Notes: generated by a model not told the origin, from the sequence alone. A stretch of DNA of 32,143 nt from JADJPL01 sp964607915 (GCA_964607915.1 CAZSMU010000030.1:1-32143), one strand, 5' to 3'; positions 23,625-31,672 are shown, numbered from the stretch's first letter. Program-made: numbers and translations.

Positions 23625-24889
23625 GCAGGCTGTATTTTTATTGAAAAAGTCGTCCCATGCCCGGGCAGGCTCACAAGGCGTATTTTCCAGCCGTGGGCCG
23701 CACAAATGCGCTTCACGTAGTACAACCCCAGCCCAAAACCTTTGACATTGTGTACGTTTCCCGTAGGCACGCGATAGAATTTGTCAAAAACCCGGGCCTG
23801 GTATTCAGGGGCTATGCCGATGCCTTTGTCCGCGACTTCCAGGACCAGGGTAGAATGTTCATGGTAGGTGCGCACCTCTGCCTCTGGGGTGCCTGAATGG
23901 TATTTCAATGCATTGTCGAGCAGGCTGTGCAATACATTGGCGGTATGCAGCGGGTCAACGACTACCCTGTCTTCTGTAGCGTCGAGACAGAGGCGGATAC
24001 GGCCCCCTGCCGCCTCAAAAAGCAGCGATTCCGGGCGATATACGTCGAGGATTAGAGCATGAAGCGATACGGGCTCTTTTTTCAGTTCGAACTGGTTTCG
24101 TTCGAAACGAGCCACTTGGAGCACTCGTTCGATTTGCTGGTTGAGCCGCTTATTCTGCTCCTTTAATATGTGGGCATACTGCAACAGGCGTGGATTAGCC
24201 TTGATTTCTTTCGATTGCATGAATACCCCGGCAGCAATCCCCATCGTCGCAATAGGCGTCTTGAACTCGTGGGTCATGTTATTGATGAAGTCTTTCTGCA
24301 TTTCGCTCAGCCGCTTCTGCCGTAAAATGACGACCAGAGCATACGCGAAGAACAAGATCGTCACCCACATGATTCCGGCCAATATCGCCGAAAGTTTTGC
24401 TTTTTCGATTAGGTACGCGGTACGCGTGGGGAAGCGAACCCCGAAATAGTAGGTAAACCCATGGTGACTGGGGAGTTTTCCCGCATCGACGGGCGGGGCC
24501 TTGTGGGGGTCAAAACTGCAGTAATCCCCATAGACCATCTGGTTTGAGGTACAGTCGAACACCGCGTATTCAAAATCCAGGTTCAGGGCTGCCGCCTCAA
24601 GTTCTTTTTGGAGGAAAAACTCCAGCATGGCCGGGTCTATCTCGTTGTCTATGTTCACGACAAAGTAGTTCGAACTGCGTTTTTTGATCAAGTCGCGCTG
24701 TGGTAGCCCTGCCTCGTTCAGCGTTGCCAGTGAACGCGCTACTTTGAGCAGTACGCGATGAATTTTCTCGTTGAACTCCTGTTCGTTCAAATTCCAGGTA
24801 TTGAGCGTCCAGTAGGCCTGTATACCCATCAGCCCAAGAATGGCAAAGATGCCAAATACGATCACCCATATAATTTGTCGGTCTCTCAT
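23621..24889 (-). CDS. Two-component sensor histidine kinase
   Basis: This 422-residue kinase has two membrane helices (about 7-27 and 167-189) bracketing a periplasmic sensor of about 140 residues without recognised fold, then, with no HAMP domain, an H-box (FINNMTHEFKTPIATMG, His207), an N-box (NVLHSLLDNALKYHSG), a G1 box (LVLEVADKGIGIAPEYQARVFDKFYRV) and a G2 box (VKGFGLGLYYVKRI). The sensor contains two cysteines (FDCTSNQMVYGDYC). It is upstream of its response regulator with a 4-base overlap. HAMP-less kinases of this shape are common in Bacteroidota. The signal is unknown; the downstream ppiD suggests but does not prove an envelope-stress role. Confidence 0.95.
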   Translation of the reverse strand: MRDRQIIWVIVFGIFAILGLMGIQAYWTLNTWNLNEQEFNEKIHRVLLKVARSLATLNEAGLPQRDLIKKRSSNYFVVNIDNEIDPAMLEFFLQKELEAAALNLDFEYAVFDCTSNQMVYGDYCSFDPHKAPPVDAGKLPSHHGFTYYFGVRFPTRTAYLIEKAKLSAILAGIMWVTILFFAYALVVILRQKRLSEMQKDFINNMTHEFKTPIATMGIAAGVFMQSKEIKANPRLLQYAHILKEQNKRLNQQIERVLQVARFERNQFELKKEPVSLHALILDVYRPESLLFEAAGGRIRLCLDATEDRVVVDPLHTANVLHSLLDNALKYHSGTPEAEVRTYHEHSTLVLEVADKGIGIAPEYQARVFDKFYRVPTGNVHNVKGFGLGLYYVKRICAAHGWKIRLVSLPGHGTTFSIKIQPA

Positions 24890-24896
24890 GGTGTTT

Positions 24897-25066
24897 GACG
24901 AGTAGGCAAAAGCGATAGAGGACTCAGGAGGGAAAAAAGCGTCATTTTTTGTCCATACGAAGGCTTTTTGAGAGCGTATAGCCTAGTTATATGATCTAAA
25001 AAAGGCGCCGTGTGGGCGAAAAAGAGCCTTTTTTAACCCTCGGTGATTCCCCTCGCAACAAGTCTA
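24897..25066 (+). repeat. Long-form palindromic repeat element (copy B)
   Basis: This element of about 165 bp occupies most of the gap between the divergent kinase and DUF4271 genes. The right tip CCCCTCGCAACAAGTCT is clear (25049-25065); the left tip, TTTGACGAGTAGG at about 24897, is degenerate. The first core is at 24920-24954 (GGAC, AAAAAA, TTTTTT, GTCC); the second is at 25014-25039 (GGGCGAAAAAGAG, CCTTTTTT, CCC). It aligns in order with the minus strand of the 9092-9253 copy, sharing AAGGCTTTTTGAG and TATATGA in the middle. The right end is 2 bp from the -7 box of the DUF4271 gene. Confidence 0.75.
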
Positions 25067-25067
25067 T

Positions 25068-25075
25068 TATCTTTG
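25068..25075 (+). promoter_or_regulatory. Putative -7 promoter box for DUF4271-hemD
   Basis: TATCTTTG matches TAnnTTTG exactly, 30 bp upstream of the TTG start at 25106. The element end (25049-25065) covers the region where the polymerase would contact the spacer and -33 area. The same TATCTTTGCAC sequence appears at the dnaN promoter. Confidence 0.6.
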
Positions 25076-25105
25076 CACTTTATTTAGCTGCTACAAAGTA
25101 CGCAT

Positions 25106-25993
25106 TTGAGACAGATTGTTGCTACCCTTTTTTGTTTTCTGCTTGCAGGTGCGGCAATAGCCCAAGCCGAGGGCAATCCCTTTGAGCTGCTATTCAGGGC
25201 AAGGCAGGACAGCCTGGGTGAATACCCGGGCAAGCAGGCCGACCCTTCCAACCCTTTCGAGCTTCGTGTACGACCCGCCGTTCGCTCTCCCAAAGCAGCA
25301 GAAAATACCCGTGCCTTGTTTACAATCCGAAGCGGTCAGCCTCGGTTTGCGGCGCAGCTTACCCAAATCCGCTCCGTAGCGACCATTGTCCTAATGCTAC
25401 TCCTGGCCATCTTGCTCACACTCTACCGGAAATTGTTTGCGAAGTCCTACAGTAGTTTTTTCAACGACAACCTCATGTTCTTGTTCTATCGGGAACAGGA
25501 AGGGCGGATAGGCAACCCGATATGGCTATTGTTCCTTATCCTGCCCATCAACCTCGGGTTGTTTGCTTACATGCTCTGCAACCACTATAAAATCGAGTTT
25601 GCCCCCACCGCATGGATCCAGTTAGGTATCTGCCTGGTGCTCGTCCTAATTGCGATAGGCTTAAAAATACTCGTCCTCGGACTTATGGCCAACTTGTTTT
25701 CCATTGAAAAAGAAATCAACCGCTACATTTTCCTTATCCTGGTCTTTGGAGTGGTACTCGGCGTCTTCTTGTCCCCATTTAACATTTTGCTCGCATACGC
25801 ACCGGAAACGTTACATGAACCCCTCGTGTATGCCACAACTGTTCTGATTGGCCTGACCTACCTCTTCCGGGGGCTGCGCGCCCTCCTCCTGGCGAACAAA
25901 TTTATTGTTTCGCACCTTTTTCACTTTTTATTGTATATTTGCACCGTCGAAGCACTCCCCTTATTGCTTTTTGTTAAAGCTATATTGCCATAA
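25106..25993 (+). CDS. DUF4271 integral membrane protein
   Basis: This 295-residue protein matches the Bacteroidota-specific DUF4271 family. A signal-like N-terminus (RQIVATLFCFLLAGAAIAQA) is followed by a polar region to about residue 85, then six or seven membrane helices (LIVLMLLLAILLTL, WLLFLILPINLGLFAYML, WIQLGICLVLVLIAIG, IFLILVFGVVLGVFL, LVYATTVLIGLTYLF, and a last one ending VKAILP). The start is taken as TTG 25106, because an in-frame stop lies at 25085 and no ATG intervenes. Function is unknown. It sits directly before hemD (21 bp gap), a conserved pairing in this phylum as I recall it. Confidence 0.85.
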   Translation: MRQIVATLFCFLLAGAAIAQAEGNPFELLFRARQDSLGEYPGKQADPSNPFELRVRPAVRSPKAAENTRALFTIRSGQPRFAAQLTQIRSVATIVLMLLLAILLTLYRKLFAKSYSSFFNDNLMFLFYREQEGRIGNPIWLLFLILPINLGLFAYMLCNHYKIEFAPTAWIQLGICLVLVLIAIGLKILVLGLMANLFSIEKEINRYIFLILVFGVVLGVFLSPFNILLAYAPETLHEPLVYATTVLIGLTYLFRGLRALLLANKFIVSHLFHFLLYICTVEALPLLLFVKAILP

Positions 25994-26014
25994 CAAAAAG
26001 CAATATTTGTCTAA

Positions 26015-26824
26015 ATGTTTGTAGCACCAAAAAAGATTTTGATGTCATCCAGCGGACAAGTAAAAGAAGAGACCTATAAGCGTGTAAAAACGATACTCGT
26101 CTCCCAGGCCAAGCCTGAAAAAGCCACGCCCTATCTGGAATTGGAAAAAAAATATGACCTAAAAATCGATTGGCGCTCTTTTATCCATGTAGAAGGGATC
26201 GGAGTAAAAGAATTCCGAAAGAACCGCATCCACCCAGAAGAGTTCTCAGCGATTATTTTTACCAGTAAAAATGCGATAGACCATTTCTTTCGCATCTGCG
26301 AGGAGCTCAGGGTAAAGATGCCCATCGAAACCAAGTATTTCTGCATCACCGAAGCGATCGCCAACTATCTTCAGAAGTTCATCATCTTCCGCAAGCGCAA
26401 AGTCTTTTCGGGTGCCCGCAGCATTGAGGACTTGGGACCGTCACTAAAGAAACACAAAGGAGAAAAATATCTTCTCCCCTGCTCCAACCTCGGCGCTAAA
26501 GAAGTTACCCAGTATCTGGACGACAATGGCTTCAACTGGAAAGATGCCGTCATGTACAATACGGTCAGCTCTGATTTGTCCGACTTGAGCGATGTAACCT
26601 ACGACGTGCTTGTATTCTTTAGCCCGCAAGGTATTGAGTCCCTGTACGACAACTTCCCGGATTTCAAGCAGAACGAAACGAGAATTGCCGTTTTTGGCAA
26701 TACCACCCGCCATGCCGTGGAAGAGCGGGGCCTCGTAGCCAATATCAAAGCCCCCTCACTGGAAGCCCCCTCCATGACCGGAGCACTCGAGTTATACCTT
26801 CAAAAATCCAATAGGTCCGAGTAA
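26015..26824 (+). CDS. hemD: Uroporphyrinogen-III synthase
   Basis: This 269-residue protein matches the HemD fold: two alpha/beta domains joined by strands, cyclising hydroxymethylbilane to uroporphyrinogen III with inversion of ring D in heme and corrin synthesis. Family segments are IIFTSKNAIDHFF (about residues 80-92), the YLLPCSNLGAKEVTQYLDDNGF region, VLVFFSPQGIESL (about 196-208) and IAVFGNTTRHAVEERGL. HemD is weakly conserved, so motif matching is the main evidence, supported by the DUF4271 neighbour. ATG at 26015 is used; ATG 26042 (MSSSGQVKEE) is also possible. A TATATTTG box inside the DUF4271 3' end (25934-25941) could provide an extra promoter. Confidence 0.9.
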   Translation: MFVAPKKILMSSSGQVKEETYKRVKTILVSQAKPEKATPYLELEKKYDLKIDWRSFIHVEGIGVKEFRKNRIHPEEFSAIIFTSKNAIDHFFRICEELRVKMPIETKYFCITEAIANYLQKFIIFRKRKVFSGARSIEDLGPSLKKHKGEKYLLPCSNLGAKEVTQYLDDNGFNWKDAVMYNTVSSDLSDLSDVTYDVLVFFSPQGIESLYDNFPDFKQNETRIAVFGNTTRHAVEERGLVANIKAPSLEAPSMTGALELYLQKSNRSE

Positions 26825-26910
26825 CCTATACGGAGGGCCCCTTGCCGGGATTGTTCTTTGAGTTTGTCAGACCCACAGGGGCAATACCTGTCCTGCAAGA
26901 TATCTATCGG

Positions 26911-27558
26911 ATGAAAGCGAAATTCATTGCACATCTGGAACACCGCCTGAAATCCAGTTTGCCCGGCCGGGAAGCACAATTTCGCATGGCGCATATCACT
27001 AGGAGCTCCTTCTCGGATTCCGTGCCAAAAGATGCCAGGCCTGCGGCCGTACTGGCCCTATTCTATCCCTTTAATGACGAATGGCGCATCGTGCTCATCG
27101 AGCGGGAGTCTCACAACCCCAGAGACCGGCACAAAGGCCAGATCAGCTTCCCCGGTGGTGCCTTCGAGAAACAGGATCGCTCCCTGGCCGATACTGCCCT
27201 GCGCGAAGCGGAAGAAGAAATCGGCGTGGACGCCAGTGCTATCAAACTCCTGGGGCAACTCAGTTCGCTGTACATCCCCGTCAGCAATTTCGACGTCCAC
27301 CCCTTCGTGGGCTTCCTGGAAAAAGCACCCCTCTTCAAGCCTCAGCCCCACGAAGTGAAAGAAATACTCGAAGCACCCTTCCAGCTCTTTCTGGAGCCAC
27401 AAAACAGAAGCCTCACTACTGTGGTGGTACACGAAACCCTATCCCTGTCCGATGTGCCCTTTTTTAATGTACACGGCAAAGTAGTATGGGGTGCAACAGC
27501 TATGATTATGAGTGAGTTATTAGAAATATACGGCGATGCTATCCCCCCTATGAGATAG
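26911..27558 (+). CDS. Nudix hydrolase of the CoA pyrophosphatase type
   Basis: This 215-residue protein matches the CoA-pyrophosphatase (UPF0035/NudL/PCD1) branch of Nudix enzymes, which cleave CoA to 3',5'-ADP and 4'-phosphopantetheine. It has the branch-specific stretch ERESHNPRDRHKGQISFPGG and the Nudix box GGAFEKQDRS ... ALREAEEEIGV. I chose ATG 26911 (MKAKFIAHLEHRL); an upstream TTG at 26842 would add 23 residues with little family similarity. The gap to hemD is 86 bp. A repeat element follows the TAG stop within 5 bp. Confidence 0.9.
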   Translation: MKAKFIAHLEHRLKSSLPGREAQFRMAHITRSSFSDSVPKDARPAAVLALFYPFNDEWRIVLIERESHNPRDRHKGQISFPGGAFEKQDRSLADTALREAEEEIGVDASAIKLLGQLSSLYIPVSNFDVHPFVGFLEKAPLFKPQPHEVKEILEAPFQLFLEPQNRSLTTVVVHETLSLSDVPFFNVHGKVVWGATAMIMSELLEIYGDAIPPMR

Positions 27559-27562
27559 GCGC

Positions 27563-27628
27563 GGGTCGGGATTTTTTAGCCGGGCGAAAAAGGTGCTCTT
27601 TTTCCCTCCTCGCCGACCCCTTGATTAT
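27563..27628 (-). repeat. Short-form palindromic repeat element (inverted orientation)
   Basis: GGGTCGG at 27563-27569 and CCGACCC at 27613-27619 flank a core with GAAAAAGG-TGC-TCTTTTTCCC. Bases 27595-27622 are identical, inverted, to 14036-14063 over 28 bp. The AGACTTGTTGC tip is degenerate (about 27623-27631). It lies between the Nudix gene and the coiled-coil gene. Confidence 0.8.
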
Positions 27629-27702
27629 CTATAGCCTTTTTTGTCCTAAAATATTTTTTGTTCCATACCCCTCTTGTACCAAACGAAGCCCTTATTTTTG
27701 CG

Positions 27703-27710
27703 TATATTTG
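27703..27710 (+). promoter_or_regulatory. Putative -7 promoter box for the coiled-coil pair
   Basis: TATATTTG matches TAnnTTTG exactly and is 17 bp from the ATG at 27728, which implies a very short leader. A second match, TATTTTTG, lies at 27693-27700. No firm -33 element was found. Confidence 0.5.
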
Positions 27711-27727
27711 ACAAAAACCTGAAAACC

Positions 27728-28633
27728 ATGGACAAAAGAATCCTACTCGCACTCTTGCTCCTCCTCTTGCTGTTGCTTCTAGGCTCCAGCTTTTGGGGCT
27801 TTCGGCAAAGCCAATCCAAAAAAGCCCTTTCCCTTGCCAATACGGAAATGGAAAAAGAAATCAAGGGGGTAGAAACCCTGAAACAAGACCTGAGCGCAGA
27901 GGTAGAAACGCTCCGGCAGTCCTATCAAGCTCTCGCAGAGGAAAACCAGATCCTCCAGGGCTCCCTTACCTACGCGGAAACCCAACTCGCCGGAAAAGAT
28001 GCCGAAATCCGGGCCGCCAAAAAAAATGCCGCACGCCAGACGAATGGCCTGCGAGGTGAAATTCAGGCCCTGATCGCAACCCGGGCCGAGTTAGAAGCCT
28101 CCATCTCTCAGTTACAAGCCGAAAACGATTCCCTCCGCACACGCACAGGCGTGCTGGAGCGAGACCTCTCCGCCGCCCGGGAAGAAAAAACGGCCCTCGC
28201 CAACCTCAACCAAACTATGCAGGGCGAATTGAAACGACTGGCGCTCGCCGACTTCAAAGCTACCGCCTTCCAGGTAGAAGTGGAAACCCGCCGCCAGTCT
28301 GCCACCGCAAAGTCGGGCAAAGCCCGCCGCATCCTGGTCACCTTCGACCTCACTGGTGTCGCACCGGAAAACCAGGGCATACGCCCCCTGTATCTCGTCG
28401 TTACCAATGATAAAGGGGTGCCCATCTCCGGCTCGGACATCCAGGCAAAATCCATGGTCAATGGACAAAATATGGACATCCTCGCCGTACGGGGAAAGGA
28501 TGTCAACCTCACCGCTAACCAACGGCTGTCTTTCAATTACGATCTCGAAGACAAGCTGAGCGGCGGATTCTACCGCGTATCGGTATATACCGACATCGGC
28601 CTCCTCGGTGCCGCCAGCTTCCGCTTGCAATAA
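27728..28633 (+). CDS. Membrane-anchored coiled-coil protein, unknown
   Basis: This 301-residue protein has one N-terminal helix (about 5-23) containing ten consecutive leucines (9-18), a coiled coil of about 140 residues (about 35-175, rich in heptads such as LKQDLSAEVETL and LRTRTGVLERDLSAAREEKTAL), and a beta-rich C-terminal domain (about 180-301: RRILVTFDLTGVAPENQGIRPLYLVVTNDKG ... LSGGFYRVSVYTDIGLLGAASFRLQ). The C-terminus resembles an Ig-like or C2-like sandwich. I do not recognise a named family. ATG 27728 is chosen because it opens with a clean anchor; an upstream start at 27674 overlaps the promoter boxes. Its stop is 21 bp before the start of the OmpA-like gene, so a shared operon is likely. 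Confidence 0.75.
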   Translation: MDKRILLALLLLLLLLLLGSSFWGFRQSQSKKALSLANTEMEKEIKGVETLKQDLSAEVETLRQSYQALAEENQILQGSLTYAETQLAGKDAEIRAAKKNAARQTNGLRGEIQALIATRAELEASISQLQAENDSLRTRTGVLERDLSAAREEKTALANLNQTMQGELKRLALADFKATAFQVEVETRRQSATAKSGKARRILVTFDLTGVAPENQGIRPLYLVVTNDKGVPISGSDIQAKSMVNGQNMDILAVRGKDVNLTANQRLSFNYDLEDKLSGGFYRVSVYTDIGLLGAASFRLQ

Positions 28634-28654
28634 ATGAGCCCTCATCCCGCACGT

Positions 28655-29539
28655 ATGAAACCTCTCTTCACCCGAGCCCTGGTCCTGGTGGCTCTAAGCC
28701 CCCTTTTCACAGCCTGCAGCGTCCAAAAAAAGATGCAGGAACTCACGCTGCGGTACGAGACCGAACTCGCCAAAGTGCGGGATGACTACTACGCAGCCCA
28801 GAAAGAAATCAATCAGTTGAACCTCACCCTTGCAGAACGCAAGGGTGAAAACAACGAACTCGTACGGGTACAGGATAAACTACAGGCCCAAATCGACGCC
28901 CTGGAAACAGAACTCCAGCGTCGCAACAATCAGGCTATGGTGGAAAAAATGAGCCTTAGCCAGTTGCTCAGCGCAAAAGATTCCACCGTCGCCGTTCAGC
29001 AAGGTCGAATCGGCACCGCTGAACAAGTCATCTTGCAAAGCTACCGCGAACTGGATTCCGTCGCCTCCATCCTGCGCGACTCTATGCAATCCCTCCCCGC
29101 CGGATCCTGGAATGTGGAAATCATTGACCGACAGGTCATCTTAAGGGTACAGGAATCTATCCTCTTCAAAGCTGGGGCCACTTCTAAATTGGAAGTGAAA
29201 GGCATAGATGTCCTCCGGGCTTTCTCCACCGTCCTTACGGCTTATCCGCTCCTCTTTGTACAGGTTACCGGCCATCACGACAACCAGCCCCTGCCCAAAA
29301 AATCCCCCATAGACACCTGGGATTTCACCGCCCTGCGCGCCAGTACCGTCGCCAAAGTCTTATCGCGGGAACTGGAAGTGGACCCCCGGCGCATCACCGC
29401 TGCGGGGAAAGGCGCTTTTCTACCCGTAGAGTCCAATGAAAGCCCTGAAGGCCAGGCTAAAAACCGCCGTATTGAACTCGCCCTCTTCCACGCTTCCGAC
29501 GAACTGCCCAAAAAACTACTCCAGGTTTTTCAGCAATAA
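28655..29539 (+). CDS. Lipoprotein with coiled coil and OmpA/MotB peptidoglycan-binding domain
   Basis: This 294-residue protein has a lipoprotein signal with lipobox LFTAC (Cys21), a coiled coil (about 25-145, with the QIDALETELQRRNN heptads) and an OmpA-like domain (about 155-275). The domain contains GHHDNQPLP, WDFTALRASTVAKVLSRELEVDPRRITAAGKGAFLP and AKNRRIEL, with the arginine pair that contacts diaminopimelate. It is closer to MotB than to OmpA in the WDFTALRA segment. It probably links the membrane to peptidoglycan. ATG 28655 is preferred over ATG 28634, which directly follows the upstream stop and would place 7 residues before the signal. The gene pairs with the preceding coiled-coil gene. 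Confidence 0.85.
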   Translation: MKPLFTRALVLVALSPLFTACSVQKKMQELTLRYETELAKVRDDYYAAQKEINQLNLTLAERKGENNELVRVQDKLQAQIDALETELQRRNNQAMVEKMSLSQLLSAKDSTVAVQQGRIGTAEQVILQSYRELDSVASILRDSMQSLPAGSWNVEIIDRQVILRVQESILFKAGATSKLEVKGIDVLRAFSTVLTAYPLLFVQVTGHHDNQPLPKKSPIDTWDFTALRASTVAKVLSRELEVDPRRITAAGKGAFLPVESNESPEGQAKNRRIELALFHASDELPKKLLQVFQQ

Positions 29540-29610
29540 GAAACTGATATGATTTCAAAGGAATTGCGCTACTTTTACACCCTGGAAACCACGAGCAAAT
29601 ACACACGGCA

Positions 29611-31554
29611 ATGATCAACATTACTTTCCCCGACGGCAAGATACGCGCCTACCCGGTCGGGACAACTGCTATGGAAGTAGCTAAATCCATCAGCGAGGGA
29701 TTGGCACAAAAAGTCCTGTCTGCAAAAGTCAACGGTGAAGTCTGGGATGCTACCCGCCCCATCGAGCGCGATGCTTCCCTCCAACTGCTCACCTGGGACG
29801 ATAAAGATGGCAAAGCGACCTTCTGGCACTCTTCCGCCCACCTTATGGCGGAAGCCCTCGAAGCAATCTACCCGGGCATCAAGTTCGGCACCGGCCCCGC
29901 TATTGACAATGGCTTTTACTACGATGTGGATCCCGGCGGGCAAGCGATCTCGCTCGACGACCTCCCTCGCATAGAAGCTAAAATGGTCGAACTGGCTCGT
30001 CAAAAAAATGCGTACGTGCGCAAACCTATATCCAGGGAAGACGCCCTCTCCTATTTCAGCGAGAAAGGAGATGAGTACAAATTGGAACTCATCGAAAAAC
30101 GAGGAGGCGATGAAGCCATTACCCTGTACCAGCAGGGTGGCTTTACCGACCTTTGCCGCGGGCCACACCTGCCCGATACCAGCTATATCAAAGCCGTCAA
30201 ACTGACTAACGTGGCCGGTGCCTATTGGCAAGGCGATGAGTCCCGGCAGCAATTGACCCGAATCTACGGAGTCAGTTTTCCCAAACAAAAAGATTTGCAG
30301 GACTACCTCACCCTGCTGGAAGAAGCCCGCAGACGCGACCACCGCAAGCTAGGGGCAGAACTCGAACTGTTCATGTTCTCTGAACGGGTCGGCCCCGGCC
30401 TGCCTATCTGGCTGCCCAAAGGCAACGCCCTACGCAACCGGCTCATGAATTTTCTGATCGCAGAACAGGAAAAAAGAGGCTATAAACTGGTCACCACCCC
30501 ACATATCGGTCGCAAGGAACTCTACATCACCTCCGGACATTATGCGAAGTACGGAAAGGATAGCTTCCAACCTATCCATACGCCCAAAGAAGGGGAAGAA
30601 TTCCTGCTCAAACCCATGAACTGTCCGCATCACTGTGAAATCTATGCACATCGGCCCCACTCCTACCGGGATTTGCCACTGCGCATCGCAGAATTCGGCA
30701 CCGTGTACCGCTATGAGCAAAGCGGCGAACTCCACGGACTTTCGCGCGTGCGCGGCTTTACCCAGGACGACGCCCACATCTTTTGTACCCCGGAACAACT
30801 CAAAGGCGAGTTTCTCAATGTACTGGACCTTACCCGCACAGTACTACGGAAAATGGGCTTCAAGGATTTTACCGCGCAAATCTCTCTGCGCGACCCCAAT
30901 AATCCCGAAAAGTATATAGGATCCGATGAGAACTGGCGCGCAGCCGAATCTGCTATCATAGATGCCGCCCGGGAAGCCGGACTGAAAACGGTCACCGAAC
31001 TCGGTGAAGCGGCTTTCTATGGGCCTAAACTCGACTTCATGGTGCGCGACGCCATCGGCCGGTCCTGGCAGTTGGGTACTATACAGGTAGATTACAATTT
31101 GCCCGAGCGCTTCGAACTGGAATATACCGGTGCCGACAACAAGACCCACCGCCCTGTAATGATCCACCGGGCTCCGTTCGGGTCCATGGAACGCTTCATC
31201 AGTATATTTATCGAAAATACCGCAGGTAAGTTCCCGCTCTGGCTCATGCCTGAACAGGTAGCCCTACTCCCTATCAGCGACCGCTTTATCCCGTATTGCG
31301 AAGAAGCCCTCAGCCGACTCGCCACCATGGATATCCGGGGGTATGTGGACGACCGCAGCGAAACGATCGGACGGAAAATCCGGGATACGGAACTCAAAAA
31401 TATCCCCGTCATGCTCATCGTCGGGGAACAAGAAGCGGCCAACCAAACGCTCTCTGTGCGCCGTAAAGGCCAGGGCGACCTCGGCGCTATGGGAATAGAT
31501 GCCTTCGGCGTCTGGTTCCAGGAGCAACTTGCCGCAGAGGAAGATGCGGAATAG
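29611..31554 (+). CDS. thrS: Threonyl-tRNA synthetase
   Basis: This 647-residue class II aminoacyl-tRNA synthetase charges tRNA-Thr in the cytoplasm. It has the TGS domain (1-60), the SAD editing domain with HxxxH (His73, His77) and CxxxH (Cys182, His186), the class II core with zinc ligands Cys338 (MNCPHH), His389 (DDAHIFC) and a third His in VMIHRAPFGSMERF, and a C-terminal anticodon-binding domain (about 545-640). Length and motifs are complete. There is no leader resembling a T-box in the 71 bp upstream. infC, often next to thrS, does not follow. Its TAG stop coincides with the outer end of a repeat element. Confidence 0.98.
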   Translation: MINITFPDGKIRAYPVGTTAMEVAKSISEGLAQKVLSAKVNGEVWDATRPIERDASLQLLTWDDKDGKATFWHSSAHLMAEALEAIYPGIKFGTGPAIDNGFYYDVDPGGQAISLDDLPRIEAKMVELARQKNAYVRKPISREDALSYFSEKGDEYKLELIEKRGGDEAITLYQQGGFTDLCRGPHLPDTSYIKAVKLTNVAGAYWQGDESRQQLTRIYGVSFPKQKDLQDYLTLLEEARRRDHRKLGAELELFMFSERVGPGLPIWLPKGNALRNRLMNFLIAEQEKRGYKLVTTPHIGRKELYITSGHYAKYGKDSFQPIHTPKEGEEFLLKPMNCPHHCEIYAHRPHSYRDLPLRIAEFGTVYRYEQSGELHGLSRVRGFTQDDAHIFCTPEQLKGEFLNVLDLTRTVLRKMGFKDFTAQISLRDPNNPEKYIGSDENWRAAESAIIDAAREAGLKTVTELGEAAFYGPKLDFMVRDAIGRSWQLGTIQVDYNLPERFELEYTGADNKTHRPVMIHRAPFGSMERFISIFIENTAGKFPLWLMPEQVALLPISDRFIPYCEEALSRLATMDIRGYVDDRSETIGRKIRDTELKNIPVMLIVGEQEAANQTLSVRRKGQGDLGAMGIDAFGVWFQEQLAAEEDAE

Positions 31555-31619
31555 ATTTTTGCGAGGGAGGCATTGAGGGGAGTAAAAAAGGCCTTTTTGA
31601 CCTCTCATAGCAAGTCTAT
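31552..31619. repeat. Short-form palindromic repeat element after thrS
   Basis: The left end reads TAGATTTTTGCGAGGG (one deletion from the family tip), starting with the thrS stop codon. The core at about 31574-31604 is GAGGGGAG, AAAAAAGGCCTTTTT, CCTCTC. The right end is AGCAAGTCTATT (31609-31620). It has the same layout as the copy at 14025-14100. Confidence 0.8.
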
Positions 31620-31642
31620 TGTTAATATTTACATAATTGTGC

Positions 31643-31672
31643 GCAAAGCCCTTGCTATGTCAAGGGCTTTGC
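31643..31672 (+). terminator. Perfect 12 bp hairpin after thrS, possible terminator
   Basis: GCAAAGCCCTTG (31643-31654) and CAAGGGCTTTGC (31661-31672) form a perfect 12 bp stem with a 6-base loop, followed by CGTATTTT. The T-run is short. It could terminate the thrS transcript or lie in the leader of the next gene. Confidence 0.55.

Noticed and set aside
23625..23705. Upstream start for the response regulator
   Set aside because: It would place 27 residues over the kinase gene; the ATGA overlap at 23621-23624 is the normal coupled start and the receiver fold begins there.
29540..29610. T-box or other leader regulating thrS
   Set aside because: The 71 bp gap is too short and shows no T-box sequence or antiterminator stem.
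29575..30342. Open frame of 255 codons on the minus strand
   Set aside because: It is wholly antisense to the start of thrS, which carries complete TGS and editing motifs.
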